Shown in pieces: positions 17,147 to 25,804 of a stretch of 64,000 bases of DNA; the stretch's first letter is position 1; every line of letters begins with the position of its first letter. The stretch is taken from NCBI RefSeq assembly GCF_000686725.1, contig NZ_JMLK01000011.1, positions 62,001 through 126,000 of the forward strand. Direction: 5' to 3'. The notes below the pieces were generated by a model, which had not been told where the DNA came from, made no database searches, and was given only the letters and a program-made list of their open reading frames with translations. The stretch is from Clostridium akagii DSM 12554. GTDB lineage: Bacteria; Bacillota; Clostridia; Clostridiales; Clostridiaceae. Position numbers and translations under genes: made by a program.

Positions 17147-17683
17147 ATGAGAATTACAATTAGCGGAAAAAACGTAGAGGTTACAGAGGGACTCAGAAGT
17201 GTTATTGAAAAAAAGCTTTCAAAATTGGAGAAGTTTTTTAGCCCGGATGTAACAGCTCATGCAACCTTGAGTGTAGAGAACTATAGAAAAATAGTAGAAG
17301 TTACTATTCCATTTGGTGGAGCTATACTAAGAGGAGAAGAATCAAATACAGATATGTATGCTGCAATAGATTTAGTAGCAGATAAGATGGAAAGACAAGT
17401 CAGAAAACAAAAAACAAAATTGGATAGAAAAAAATATGCAGAGTCAGTAAGGTTTCAATCTATACCTGATTATGTTTCAAATGATGAGAATGAACATAAA
17501 GATCCTGCAATCGTAAAAACTAAAAAATTTGCTATAAAACCTATGGTTGAGGAAGAGGCAGTTTTGCAGATGGAACTTTTAGGACACAGTTTCTTTGTAT
17601 TCACAAATCCTAATTCAAATGAAGTTAATGTTGTTTATAAAAGAAGAGATGGGAATTACGGGCTTATAGAACCAGAATTTTAA
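17147..17683 (+). CDS. hpf: long-form ribosome hibernation promoting factor (HPF/RaiA)
   Basis: 178 residues with two parts: the N-terminal RaiA/YfiA beta-alpha-beta domain (MRITISGKNVEVTEGLRSVIEKKLSKLEKFF..) and a C-terminal dimerisation domain (AVLQMELLGHSFFVFTNPNSNEVNVVYKRRDGNYGLIEPE). In Firmicutes the long form dimerises 70S ribosomes to 100S in stationary phase. The ATG at 17147 follows GAGAGGAG; the GTG-like extension to 17123 is not needed. It is followed by secA and prfB as in related clostridia. The raiA-motif RNA that normally precedes it lies 7 kb upstream. Confidence 0.96.
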   Translation: MRITISGKNVEVTEGLRSVIEKKLSKLEKFFSPDVTAHATLSVENYRKIVEVTIPFGGAILRGEESNTDMYAAIDLVADKMERQVRKQKTKLDRKKYAESVRFQSIPDYVSNDENEHKDPAIVKTKKFAIKPMVEEEAVLQMELLGHSFFVFTNPNSNEVNVVYKRRDGNYGLIEPEF

Positions 17684-17701
17684 TAAACCTGTTTATAGCT
17701 A

Positions 17702-17740
17702 AAAGTTAGAATGTAGATTTATTTACATTCTAACTTTTTT
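17702..17740 (+). terminator. hpf terminator
   Basis: A 14-bp perfect stem (AAAGTTAGAATGTA with TACATTCTAACTTT) is followed by Ts. Confidence 0.95.
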
Positions 17741-17864
17741 TAAAATATGATAAAATTGGATAAATTTATATAAACATTGAATGAACTAATGTTAAATGGT
17801 ATAATCTATTAGGTATAATACTTTTTGTTTTGTATAATTTATAAGTATAGTGAGGATGAAATTA

Positions 17865-20369
17865 ATGGGAATTTTTAATAAAATATTTAAATCTTACAGT
17901 GAAAAAGAAGTAAATAGAGTTATTCCAATAGTAGATAAAATAGAAAGTTTTGACGAAAAGATGCAAACACTCAGTGATGAGGAATTAAAAGGGAAAACAC
18001 AGGAATTTAGAGATAGATTAGAAAAAGGTGAAACTTTAGATGATTTGCTTCCAGAATCTTTTGCTGTTGTAAGAGAAGCATCTCTTAGAGTTCTTGGAAT
18101 GAAACACTTTAGAGAACAGCTTATTGGTGGTGTGGTTCTTTATCAAGGTAGAATTGCAGAAATGAAAACCGGTGAAGGAAAAACACTTGTGGCTACTCTT
18201 CCTTCATATTTAAATGGAATAACTGGTAAAGGTGTTCATATAGTAACAGTTAATGACTACCTTGCTAAAAGAGATAAGGAATGGATGGGTCAAGTATATG
18301 AATTTCTAGGACTTAGAGTAGGTGTTATAGTACATAATCTAACTCAAGAAGAGAGACAAAATGCATATGCTTGTGATATTACATATGGTACTAATAATGA
18401 ATATGGTTTTGATTATCTTAGAGATAACATGGTTGTATACAAAGAGGAGAGAGTTCAAAGACCTTTGAATTATTCCATAGTGGATGAGGTTGACTCAATT
18501 TTAATTGATGAAGCTAGGACACCTCTTATAATTTCAGGTGAGGGCGACAAATCAACCGAATTTTACAAGGTTGCTGATACATTTGCTAAAATGTTAAAGA
18601 AAGATGATTACACAGTAGATGAAAAGTCTAATTCTGTAATATTAAATGATTCTGGAGTAGAAATGGCAGAAAAGTTCTTCCATTTAGATAACTATGCTGA
18701 TCCTGCCAACATGGAAATTCAACATCATGTAGCTCAGGCCTTAAAAGGTAATTATATGATGAAAAAAGATAAGGACTATATGGTTAAAGATAATGAGGTT
18801 CTTATAGTAGATGAATTTACAGGAAGACTTATGGAAGGCAGAAGATATAGTGATGGACTTCATCAAGCAATTGAAGCAAAAGAGGGAGTTAAGGTTCAGA
18901 AAGAATCAAAAACACTCGCAACAATAACATTCCAAAACTATTTTAGATTGTATAATAAACTTTCTGGTATGACAGGTACTGCATTAACTGAAGAGGTAGA
19001 ATTTAGAGAAATATATGACTTAGATGTTATTGTTATACCAACCCATAAAGAAATAGGTAGAAAGGATTTTCCGGATTTAGTATATAAAACTGAAATGGGT
19101 AAATTTAACGCTGTAGTTGAAGAGATTGAAGAGACACATAAAATAGGTGGCCCAGTTCTGGTTGGTACCGTAAGTATTGAAAAATCAGAAGTTATTTCAA
19201 ATCTTCTTAAGAAAAAGGGAATACCGCATCAAGTGCTAAATGCTAAGTACCATGAAAAAGAAGCAGAAATAATAACCCATGCAGGCGAAAAAGGTATGAT
19301 AACCATAGCTACTAATATGGCTGGACGTGGTACTGATATTAAGCTTCAAGATGGGGTTGTAGAACTAGGCGGATTAAAGATAATAGGTACTGAAAGACAC
19401 GAATCAAGACGTATTGATAACCAACTTAGAGGGCGTTCTGGTCGTCAAGGAGATCCAGGAAGTTCTAGATTCTATGTATCACTTCAAGATGATCTTATGA
19501 GAATATTTGGATCAGAAAAACTTGGTGGAATGGTTGAAAGATTAGGACTACAAGATGACGAAGCCATTGAAAGCAGGATGGTTAGTGGTGCTATTGAAAA
19601 TGCCCAGAAAAAAGTTGAAGGTAATAACTTTGATATAAGAAAAACATTAATTAAGTATGATGATGTTATGAACCAACAAAGAGAAATTATCTACAAACAA
19701 AGATCAGAAGTACTTGAAGGCGAGGATATGAAAGCTCAAATTCAAACCATGGTAAAAGAAATAATTTTTAATGCTGTGGAATCTCATTTAAGTGGTATTG
19801 AAGAAGAATTGCAAGAAGATTTACGAAAATTGTTAGAATTTCTAAATGATATATGCATTCCTGATAATTCTACAAGCGTGGAAGAATTAAAGGTGTTATC
19901 CGATGAAGAAATTAAAGAAAAACTTTTAACTATAGCCACTGGTGTCTACAGCAAAAAAGAGGAAGAATTCGGCGAAGAACAAATAAGAGAAATAGAAAGA
20001 GTAATTCTTCTAAGAATTGTTGATACAAAGTGGATGGATCATATTGATAATATGGATCATTTAAAACAAGGAATGAATCTTAGAGCATATAGGCAACAAG
20101 ATCCAGTTCAAGCTTATCAGTTTGAAGGAAGCCAAATGTTTACTGAAATGATTTATAATATAAGAATTGAAACTGTTAAGTATCTATTCCATGTTCAAAT
20201 TTCAAGGGCTCCAGAAAGAGAGCAAGTAGCAAAAGTAGTGGCAACGAATCATGATGAATCAGTAGAAAATCAACCTATTAGAAGAACTGAAGAAAAAATA
20301 GGAAGAAATGATCCTTGTCCATGTGGTTCAGGTAAAAAGTACAAAAACTGCCATGGAAGAAGAGCTTAA
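17865..20369 (+). CDS. secA: preprotein translocase motor ATPase SecA
   Basis: 834 residues, normal for SecA. It starts [18 protein letters not shown] and has Walker [10 protein letters not shown] (~100), [19 protein letters not shown], the [25 protein letters not shown] region, [13 protein letters not shown] and [10 protein letters not shown]. The C-terminal zinc-binding, SecB/ribosome-type tail ends [19 protein letters not shown]. It drives Sec-dependent export, including the LPXTG protein and pheromone precursors here. The ATG at 17865 has GAGG 9 bases upstream; a GTG at 17850 is in frame but overlaps the ribosome site. Confidence 0.99.
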   Translation: MGIFNKIFKSYSEKEVNRVIPIVDKIESFDEKMQTLSDEELKGKTQEFRDRLEKGETLDDLLPESFAVVREASLRVLGMKHFREQLIGGVVLYQGRIAEMKTGEGKTLVATLPSYLNGITGKGVHIVTVNDYLAKRDKEWMGQVYEFLGLRVGVIVHNLTQEERQNAYACDITYGTNNEYGFDYLRDNMVVYKEERVQRPLNYSIVDEVDSILIDEARTPLIISGEGDKSTEFYKVADTFAKMLKKDDYTVDEKSNSVILNDSGVEMAEKFFHLDNYADPANMEIQHHVAQALKGNYMMKKDKDYMVKDNEVLIVDEFTGRLMEGRRYSDGLHQAIEAKEGVKVQKESKTLATITFQNYFRLYNKLSGMTGTALTEEVEFREIYDLDVIVIPTHKEIGRKDFPDLVYKTEMGKFNAVVEEIEETHKIGGPVLVGTVSIEKSEVISNLLKKKGIPHQVLNAKYHEKEAEIITHAGEKGMITIATNMAGRGTDIKLQDGVVELGGLKIIGTERHESRRIDNQLRGRSGRQGDPGSSRFYVSLQDDLMRIFGSEKLGGMVERLGLQDDEAIESRMVSGAIENAQKKVEGNNFDIRKTLIKYDDVMNQQREIIYKQRSEVLEGEDMKAQIQTMVKEIIFNAVESHLSGIEEELQEDLRKLLEFLNDICIPDNSTSVEELKVLSDEEIKEKLLTIATGVYSKKEEEFGEEQIREIERVILLRIVDTKWMDHIDNMDHLKQGMNLRAYRQQDPVQAYQFEGSQMFTEMIYNIRIETVKYLFHVQISRAPEREQVAKVVATNHDESVENQPIRRTEEKIGRNDPCPCGSGKKYKNCHGRRA

Positions 20370-20380
20370 TTGAAGCCGGT

Positions 20381-20411
20381 AACAAGTGACAAGTGGGAAG
20401 TAACAAGTTAA
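20381..20411 (+). repeat. AAGTGACAAGT-type short repeat, copy 1
   Basis: AACAAGTGACAAGTGGGAAG followed by TAACAAGTTAAT. Degenerate GTGACAA/GTAACAA units with a TTAAT end. A similar element is at 40822-40842. It is followed at 20416-20435 by a GTTTCTGC/GCAGAAAC hairpin that may terminate secA. Confidence 0.5.
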
Positions 20412-20460
20412 TGAGGTTTCTGCTAGGGCAGAAACTTTAATTTAGATAAAGGTCGTGAAT

Positions 20461-21571
20461 GTGGTGCTAATAAAACTTGAAGAAGCATTAAGAGTTGTTA
20501 CAGTACTAAAACAAAATACAAAAGAAATAAGGGATTCACTTTGACCTACCTCTAATGAACCAAAAAATAGAGGAATTTGAAGGTGCAATGCAGGAAACTT
20601 ATTTTTGGGATGATATGAAAAAAGCACAAGAGATAACTCAGGAAGCTAAAGGTTTAAAGGATAGAATAGGACTATTGGAATCCTTTTCCCAAAGAATTGA
20701 GGATGTAGAGACACTAATAGAGATGTGTAAGGAAGAAGAGGACGAAACTTTACTTCAGGAAATACTATTAGAGATAAAAAATCTTGAAAAAGAAATTGAA
20801 AGATTTAGAATAGAAATACTTTTATCAGGAAAATATGATAAAAATAATGCTATTTTAGATTTGCATACCGGTGCAGGTGGAACGGATGCACAGGATTGGA
20901 CGGAAATGCTTTTAAGGATGTATACAAGATGGGCAGAAGCCAAAGGATTTAAAGTTGAAACTTTAGATATACTTCCAGGTGATGAGGCTGGAATCAAAAG
21001 TGTTACTTTAAAAATAACTGGTGATTATGCCTATGGACATTTAAAGGCAGAAAAAGGTATTCATAGGTTAGTAAGAATATCTCCCTTTAATGCAAATGGA
21101 AAAAGGCAAACTTCTTTTGCAGCGGTTGAAGTTCTTCCTGAACTTACTGAAAAACAGGATATTGATATTAAGTCGGATGACTTAAGAATAGATACGTTTA
21201 GATCCAGTGGAGCTGGTGGGCAACATGTTAACAAAACAGAATCTGCAATAAGAATAACTCATCTCCCTACAGGAATAGTAGTTCAGTGTCAAAATGAAAG
21301 AAGCCAACACTCAAATAAAGAAACTGCAATGGCAATGCTCAAAGCAAAGCTTGTAGAACTTAAAGAGAGAGCTCACAAGGAAAAGATAGAGGATTTATCT
21401 GGAGATCTTAAAGAAATTGGCTGGGGAAGTCAAATAAGATCTTATGTTTTTCAGCCATACACTATGGTAAAAGATCATAGAACGGGCGCAGAAGTTGGGA
21501 ATATTGATTCAGTAATGGATGGAGAAATTGATGTTTTTATCAATGAATTCTTAAAACAGAATAAAGAATAA
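20461..21571 (+). CDS. prfB: peptide chain release factor 2 with programmed +1 frameshift
   Basis: RF2 ends translation at UGA and UAA. The short first frame (GTG at 20461, ribosome site AAAGG) runs 27 codons to AGG GAT TCA CTT TGA. The UGA is at 20542-20544, preceded by the CTT slip codon and an AAGGGA Shine-Dalgarno-like stimulator. Slipping +1 gives ...DSLDLPLMNQKIEEFEGAMQETYFWDD..., which joins the main frame, so the CDS is join(20461..20541,20543..21571). The RF2 recognition motif SPF (RISPFNANGKRQTS) and the peptidyl-hydrolysis motif GGQ (SGAGGQHVNKTES) are present. Low RF2 promotes the frameshift, which autoregulates the gene. Confidence 0.96.
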
Positions 21572-21582
21572 AGAATAAAAAA

Positions 21583-21616
21583 GAAAAGACCAATTTTATC
21601 CTTGGTCTTTTCTTTA
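21583..21616. terminator. bidirectional terminator between prfB and the HAD gene
   Basis: GAAAAGACCAA and TTGGTCTTTTC flank an 8-base loop, with A and T runs on either side. It lies between convergent genes. Confidence 0.9.
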
Positions 21617-21632
21617 CTATTTAAAATCAAAT

Positions 21633-22064
21633 TTAATTAAAATTCAGAATTGATGAATTTACATCAGATAAATTTGGCACTGTTTTATCAGCATAATTGC
21701 AAGAAATATCAGTTCCAACACCTACGGCAGACATGTTTAATTTTTTTGCCTGACCAAGTATATCAGTTTCATTGTCAAACATAACACAATGTTCAGGAAC
21801 AAGTTTAAGTTCTTCAGCAGTCTTTAAAAGAAGTGATCCTAAATTCGTATTATCGTCATTTGATCCCAAAATAACATCAAAATAATTTTGAATGTCCAAA
21901 ACTTTTAAAATATTATTGGCATCATATTTTTTAGAGGTAACAGCTAATTTCATTCCTGATACTCTAAGGTTAATTAAAAATCTCTTAACACCTGGTAAAA
22001 TAGTGGAATCATTAGAATCAACCAAAACGTTGTCAAGGTCAAAAATACATCCTTCTACTTGTTT
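21633..22064 (-). CDS. HAD-family hydrolase
   Basis: About 143 residues with the HAD motifs in order: FDLDNVLVDSND (motif I, nucleophile Asp and the second Asp), LAVTSKK (motif II), and VMFDNETDILGQAKKLNMSAVGVG (motif IV). The short length and missing cap suggest a small beta-phosphoglucomutase-like phosphatase. The TTG at 22064 is chosen because GGGGGTG lies 5 bases upstream; an ATG at 22091 has no ribosome site. Substrate unknown. It stands alone between prfB and the siroheme gene. Confidence 0.8.
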   Translation of the reverse strand, partial: KQVEGCIFDLDNVLVDSNDSTILPGVKRFLINLRVSGMKLAVTSKKYDANNILKVLDIQNYFDVILGSNDDNTNLGSLLLKTAEELKLVPEHCVMFDNETDILGQAKKLNMSAVGVGTDISCNYADKTVPNLSDVNSSILNFN

Positions 22065-22205
22065 CAAAATTACACCCCCACTTTGATACATGAATAAATT
22101 AATGTATGTAAAATGTTTTCAATACTATTATAATACAAATTAATATAAAAATTACGTATGTTAAGAATAATTAACATACAGATTATGTAAGGAAGGTTAT
22201 GTAAT

Positions 22206-22841
22206 ATGAATAAATATTATCCTATAATGTTAGATATAAAAGAAAAAAAATGTGTGGTTATTGGCGGTGGAAATATTGCATATAGAAAAGTATTGTCATT
22301 ATTAGAATGCATGGCGGAGGTAACTGTTATAAGTCATGAGGTAATACCAGAGTTAAAACAATTAGTGGATGATGGAAAAGTAAAATATTTAAAGCATGAA
22401 TATAATTTTAAATATATTTCGGATTGTTATCTTGTATATGCCGCCACAAATAATAGTGATGTTAACCAAGCCGTATACTCACAGTGTTCACAAAAAAACA
22501 TTTTAGTAAATGTAGTAGATAAACCGGAAATTTGTAATTTCATAGTACCTTCCAAGATTAAAAAAGGTGATTTAACAATTGCTATATCCACCAACGGAAA
22601 GAGCCCAATGCTTGCAAGAAAGATAAGGCAGGATTTAGAAAAAGTTTATGATTACAGATATGAACTTTTTTTAGATATTATGGGTGAGGTTAGGAAAGAG
22701 GTATTTCATACTCTGAAAGATGCAAAAAAGCGGAGCGAATTTTATAAAACCGTTGTATATTCAGATTATATATATGGGTTAACTTCAGAAAATAAAGAAG
22801 ATATACAAAAACAAATTATTAGTTTTCTGCATAAATTTTAA
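22206..22841 (+). CDS. precorrin-2 dehydrogenase/sirohydrochlorin ferrochelatase (siroheme synthase N-domain)
   Basis: 211 residues matching the Met8p/SirC/CysG-N family. It has the NAD-binding loop CVVIGGGNIAYRKVLSLLE at the N-terminus, NVVDKPEICNFIVPSKIKKGDLTIAISTNGKSPMLARKIRQDLE in the centre, and a helical C-terminus. It oxidises precorrin-2 to sirohydrochlorin, and family members of this type may also insert iron. Siroheme is the cofactor of the sulfite reductase at 25805. The precorrin-2 maker, cobA/hemD, is at 39335. The gene sits just upstream of the sulfate operon promoter but is transcribed separately or through it. Confidence 0.92.
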   Translation: MNKYYPIMLDIKEKKCVVIGGGNIAYRKVLSLLECMAEVTVISHEVIPELKQLVDDGKVKYLKHEYNFKYISDCYLVYAATNNSDVNQAVYSQCSQKNILVNVVDKPEICNFIVPSKIKKGDLTIAISTNGKSPMLARKIRQDLEKVYDYRYELFLDIMGEVRKEVFHTLKDAKKRSEFYKTVVYSDYIYGLTSENKEDIQKQIISFLHKF

Positions 22842-22942
22842 GTACTGTTTTAACATTCAGTTAATATCAGATGCTTATTTTTATCATTATAATAAAATAT
22901 ACACTGGTTTATAAAAAAACAAGCAATTTTTATGAAAAAATA

Positions 22943-22971
22943 TTGACACATAGTAAAATATACATTAGAAT
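22943..22971 (+). promoter_or_regulatory. promoter of the ROK/sulfate-assimilation operon
   Basis: TTGACA, a 17-bp spacer and TAGAAT, nearly consensus, give a leader of about 140 bases before the ROK gene. The block AAAATATACA is repeated at about 22896 and 22956, and may be a regulatory direct repeat. Confidence 0.7.
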
Positions 22972-23075
22972 AAACACTAATATGTTAAAACCAAACACAC
23001 CTAGCAGAATACTATGTTATATATTTATTACATTATGGCTAAAATAAATTATTCATGGTATTAATTTATAAAAAC

Positions 23076-23096
23076 TTTTTACCACTTAGGTAAAAA
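23076..23096 (+). promoter_or_regulatory. dyad TTTTTACC-N5-GGTAAAAA in the ROK leader
   Basis: A perfect 8-bp inverted repeat lies 8 bases before the AAGGAG ribosome site. It could be an operator for the ROK protein or an RNA hairpin near the ribosome site. No riboswitch class was recognised in the leader. Confidence 0.45.
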
Positions 23097-23117
23097 CAAA
23101 TTGTAAGGAGTTTATGA

Positions 23118-24320
23118 ATGAAAAGAACAATTGATAAACTAAAGAGTATGGGTGAGGATGCAAAAAAAATATTTGATATTATTCAAAAGAACGGACCATT
23201 AACAAAAGCACAAATTTTAGGTATATCAAAATTCAAATTAACAACTTTAAATCGTATAATGAATCCATTTGTTACTGACAAATTGATTGTTGAATCTAGC
23301 ATAGGCGAGTCAACAGGAGGAAGAAAACCAACTTTATATGATGTTAATCTTAGGGATTATGCTTTTGTTGGTATAGATATTTCTAGAATTTACACTCAAG
23401 TGGTTTTTACTGACTTAAAATTAAACATAATATATAAAGAGCGTTTTAATATGGACAAGTCCCATACACCTAAAAAAACAGTGGATAGAATTATAGATAT
23501 ATGTGAAAAAGCCAAAAAAATACCGGAATTAAAGAACAAAGAAACAATTGCTGCTGGACTTGGAACAGTAGGACCTTTTGATATAAAAAGAGGAATAATG
23601 AAAAGTGCTATTAATTTTATGGCAGAAGGCTGGGAAGGTACGGAAATTAAAGATATGCTTCAAGAAAAATTGAAGCTAGATTTTTTTATGGATAATGGGG
23701 CCAATGCAGCAGTAATAGCAGAATATAAATTTGGAAGCGGAAAAGATTTAAAAAATATGGCCTATTTTAATTTTGGAATGGGAATAAGAACAGCGGTAAT
23801 CTCTAATGGAAATATAATAAGATCCATTAATGATGCAGAAGATGCTTTTGCACATATGGTAATAAATGTTGATGGAATAAAATGCAGTTGTGGGAATTTT
23901 GGATGTGTTGAGTGTTACTCTTCAATAAAGGCAATCACAGAAAAGTTTAAACAAAAAATCATAGATGGTGAAAATACACAAATAAAAAAGCAAGTAGAAA
24001 ATATTAATTATATTGACATAAGTGAGGCTGCAGAAGCAGGCGACATTGTAGCAAGTGAGATTATAACACAAGCTGCAGAAATATTTGGAACAGGACTTGC
24101 AAATTTTATAAATTTACTGAATCCGCAGTTAGTTGTGTTAAGTGGACCACTAATAATGGCTTCAGAGCTATTTTATAGAGTAAGTGAGGAAACTGCTAAG
24201 AAAAAATGTTATTTTAGTAAACATACTAATATATTTTTTAATAGAGGTGGATATTTTAAAGAAAATGCCATTTCAGTAGGGGCTGTAGCAGTAGCCATTG
24301 AAAATCTAATAAACAGTTAA
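23118..24320 (+). CDS. ROK-family transcriptional regulator (HTH plus ROK domain)
   Basis: 400 residues. An N-terminal winged-helix HTH (KKIFDIIQKNGPLTKAQILGISKFKLTTLNRIM) is followed by the actin-like ROK fold: AFVGIDISRIYTQVVFTDL, the glycine-rich GLGTVGPFD, the MDNGANAAVIAEYKFG nucleotide region and the zinc motif CSCGNFGCVEC. ROK regulators usually sense sugars or sugar phosphates. Here the gene is first in a sulfur operon (18 bases before the sulfur-carrier gene), so a sulfur- or homoserine-linked ligand is conceivable. The strong upstream promoter and dyad suggest autoregulation. Function inferred from position. Confidence 0.85.
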   Translation: MKRTIDKLKSMGEDAKKIFDIIQKNGPLTKAQILGISKFKLTTLNRIMNPFVTDKLIVESSIGESTGGRKPTLYDVNLRDYAFVGIDISRIYTQVVFTDLKLNIIYKERFNMDKSHTPKKTVDRIIDICEKAKKIPELKNKETIAAGLGTVGPFDIKRGIMKSAINFMAEGWEGTEIKDMLQEKLKLDFFMDNGANAAVIAEYKFGSGKDLKNMAYFNFGMGIRTAVISNGNIIRSINDAEDAFAHMVINVDGIKCSCGNFGCVECYSSIKAITEKFKQKIIDGENTQIKKQVENINYIDISEAAEAGDIVASEIITQAAEIFGTGLANFINLLNPQLVVLSGPLIMASELFYRVSEETAKKKCYFSKHTNIFFNRGGYFKENAISVGAVAVAIENLINS

Positions 24321-24338
24321 ATTAAGAGGGGGATAATT

Positions 24339-24554
24339 ATGAAGGTTAAAGTTAACGGTGAAATTAAAGAAATAAAGGATTCGGTGACAATAACAGAATT
24401 ATTAAAAATCGAAAATGTAGAGATGCCAGATATGGTTTCTGTTCAACTAAATGGTGAATTTGTAGAAAGAGATGAATTTTCAACTTTAGCTGTTAAGGAA
24501 GACGACCAAATAGAATTTTTGTATTTCATGGGAGGCGGAAGTTTTGGACTTTAG
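24339..24554 (+). CDS. ThiS/MoaD-like sulfur carrier with tail after GG (HcyS-like)
   Basis: A 71-residue ubiquitin-fold sulfur carrier (MKVKVNGEIKEI...VSVQLNGEFV...EDDQIEFLYFMGGGSFGL). The usual ThiS/MoaD end is Gly-Gly; here residues follow the glycines (SFGL), so a protease must expose them before adenylation. The JAMM protease gene two places downstream provides that. The context (E1-like protein, JAMM protease, sulfite reductase, O-acetylhomoserine sulfhydrylase) matches the HcyS pathway described for methionine synthesis in Wolinella succinogenes, in which the carrier thiocarboxylate is the sulfur donor. ThiS for thiamine is less likely since no thi genes are present. Confidence 0.85.
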   Translation: MKVKVNGEIKEIKDSVTITELLKIENVEMPDMVSVQLNGEFVERDEFSTLAVKEDDQIEFLYFMGGGSFGL

Positions 24555-25353
24555 AGAAGATCAAATAGAGAGATATTCAAGACACATTATTCTTTCAGAG
24601 GTTGGAGTAGAAGGACAGGAAAAACTTTTAAATTCAAAGGTACTTGTAATAGGAACAGGAGGTCTTGGGGCACCAGCGGCAATGTATCTTGCAGCAGCAG
24701 GAATCGGTACTATAGGGCTTGTAGATGGAGATGTGGTTGACCTTTCTAACTTGCAAAGACAGATAATACATCAAACTAAGGATGTAGGCAAATTAAAAAC
24801 TGAATCTGGCAGAGAGACCATAAACGATATAAACCCTGATGTAAAGGTAATTACATATAACGAGTTTGTAACTTCAGAAAATATACTAGACATAATAAAG
24901 GACCAAGATTATGATTTTATAATTGATGGTACAGATAATTTTGCAGCAAAGTTTTTAATTAATGACGCTTGTGTACTAGCAAAAAAACCATTTTCACATG
25001 CAGGAATAATAAGATTTCAAGGACAACTTACCACATTTATTCCAGACAATGGCACACCTTGTTATAGATGTATATTCCAAACTCCACCACCAGAGGGGGC
25101 TGTACCAACTTGTAGAGAAGCAGGAGTTTTAGGGGTAATGGGAGGAGTAATTGGATCGCTTCAAGCAACTGAAGCATTAAAATATATATTAGGACTTGGA
25201 GAGACTTTAGCAGGTTACCTTTTGACATATAATGCATTAACAATGGAATTTAAGAAGATAAAGATAAATCATAATAAAAAATGCGGAGTGTGTGGGGATC
25301 ATCCAACTATAAAAACATTGATTGATTATGAAATCCCAGCTTGTGACTTATAA
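24544..25353 (+). CDS. E1-like sulfur-carrier adenylyltransferase (HcyF/MoeB/ThiF family)
   Basis: 269 residues. It has Rossmann GTGGLGAPAAMYLAAAGIGTIGLVDGD, the DLSNLQRQ segment, the second ATP-site Arg region, CYRCIF and CGVCGDH zinc Cys pairs, and the catalytic-Cys-bearing PTCREAGVLG. It adenylates the carrier's C-terminal Gly so that it can take sulfide as thiocarboxylate. The start TTG overlaps the carrier gene by 11 bases and follows GGGAGGCGGA, so the two are translationally coupled. There is no C-terminal rhodanese domain, fitting direct use of sulfide. Confidence 0.92.
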   Translation: MDFREDQIERYSRHIILSEVGVEGQEKLLNSKVLVIGTGGLGAPAAMYLAAAGIGTIGLVDGDVVDLSNLQRQIIHQTKDVGKLKTESGRETINDINPDVKVITYNEFVTSENILDIIKDQDYDFIIDGTDNFAAKFLINDACVLAKKPFSHAGIIRFQGQLTTFIPDNGTPCYRCIFQTPPPEGAVPTCREAGVLGVMGGVIGSLQATEALKYILGLGETLAGYLLTYNALTMEFKKIKINHNKKCGVCGDHPTIKTLIDYEIPACDL

Positions 25354-25374
25354 ATTCAGTAAGGAGTGCTTAAT

Positions 25375-25785
25375 ATGATTTATATAAAAAAACTACAGTT
25401 ACAACATATAATAGATCAGGCGAAAAATGAATTCCCAAATGAGTGTTGTGGGTTTTTAGCGGGATATAAATCTGAACAAGATATACATATAGAAAAAATA
25501 TGGGTGCTAACAAATATTGATAAGAGTAGCGAACATTTTTCCATGGATACTAAGGAGCAGTTTGCAGCTGTTAAAGATATAAGAAATGAAGACATGATAG
25601 TAATAGGCAACTATCATTCACATCCTTATTCGCCTTCTAGGCCTTCAGAAGAGGACAAGAGATTGGCGTACGATTCCACAGTTTTGTATGGCATATTATC
25701 TTTAGAAAAAGAAGAACCAGTATTTAATTTATTTAGTATAAATAAAGATAAAAAAGTTGAGAAACTTGAATGTATAGTAGACTAA
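25375..25785 (+). CDS. JAMM/Mec+ family metalloprotease (HcyD-like)
   Basis: 136 residues. JAMM motif: Glu in NECCGFLAG, then HSHPYSPSRPSEED (HxHPxxxSxxxD) that binds zinc. In the CysO-Mec and HcyS-HcyD systems this enzyme trims residues after the carrier's diglycine or releases the product. Here it pairs with a carrier ending GGGSFGL. The ATG at 25375 has AAGGAG 8 bases upstream. It sits between the E1-like gene and the sulfite reductase, all within 20-bp gaps. Confidence 0.9.
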   Translation: MIYIKKLQLQHIIDQAKNEFPNECCGFLAGYKSEQDIHIEKIWVLTNIDKSSEHFSMDTKEQFAAVKDIRNEDMIVIGNYHSHPYSPSRPSEEDKRLAYDSTVLYGILSLEKEEPVFNLFSINKDKKVEKLECIVD

Positions 25786-25804
25786 TTCATATGAGGTGAA
25801 ATTG

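Noticed and set aside
22972-23117. S-box or T-box in the sulfate operon leader
   Set aside because: None of the conserved S-box core strings seen at 4417-4524 nor a T-box sequence occurs.
24339-25353. Sulfur carrier and E1-like genes as thiamine or molybdopterin genes
   Set aside because: No thiG, thiH, moaE or related gene is near, while a JAMM protease, sulfite reductase and sulfhydrylase are.
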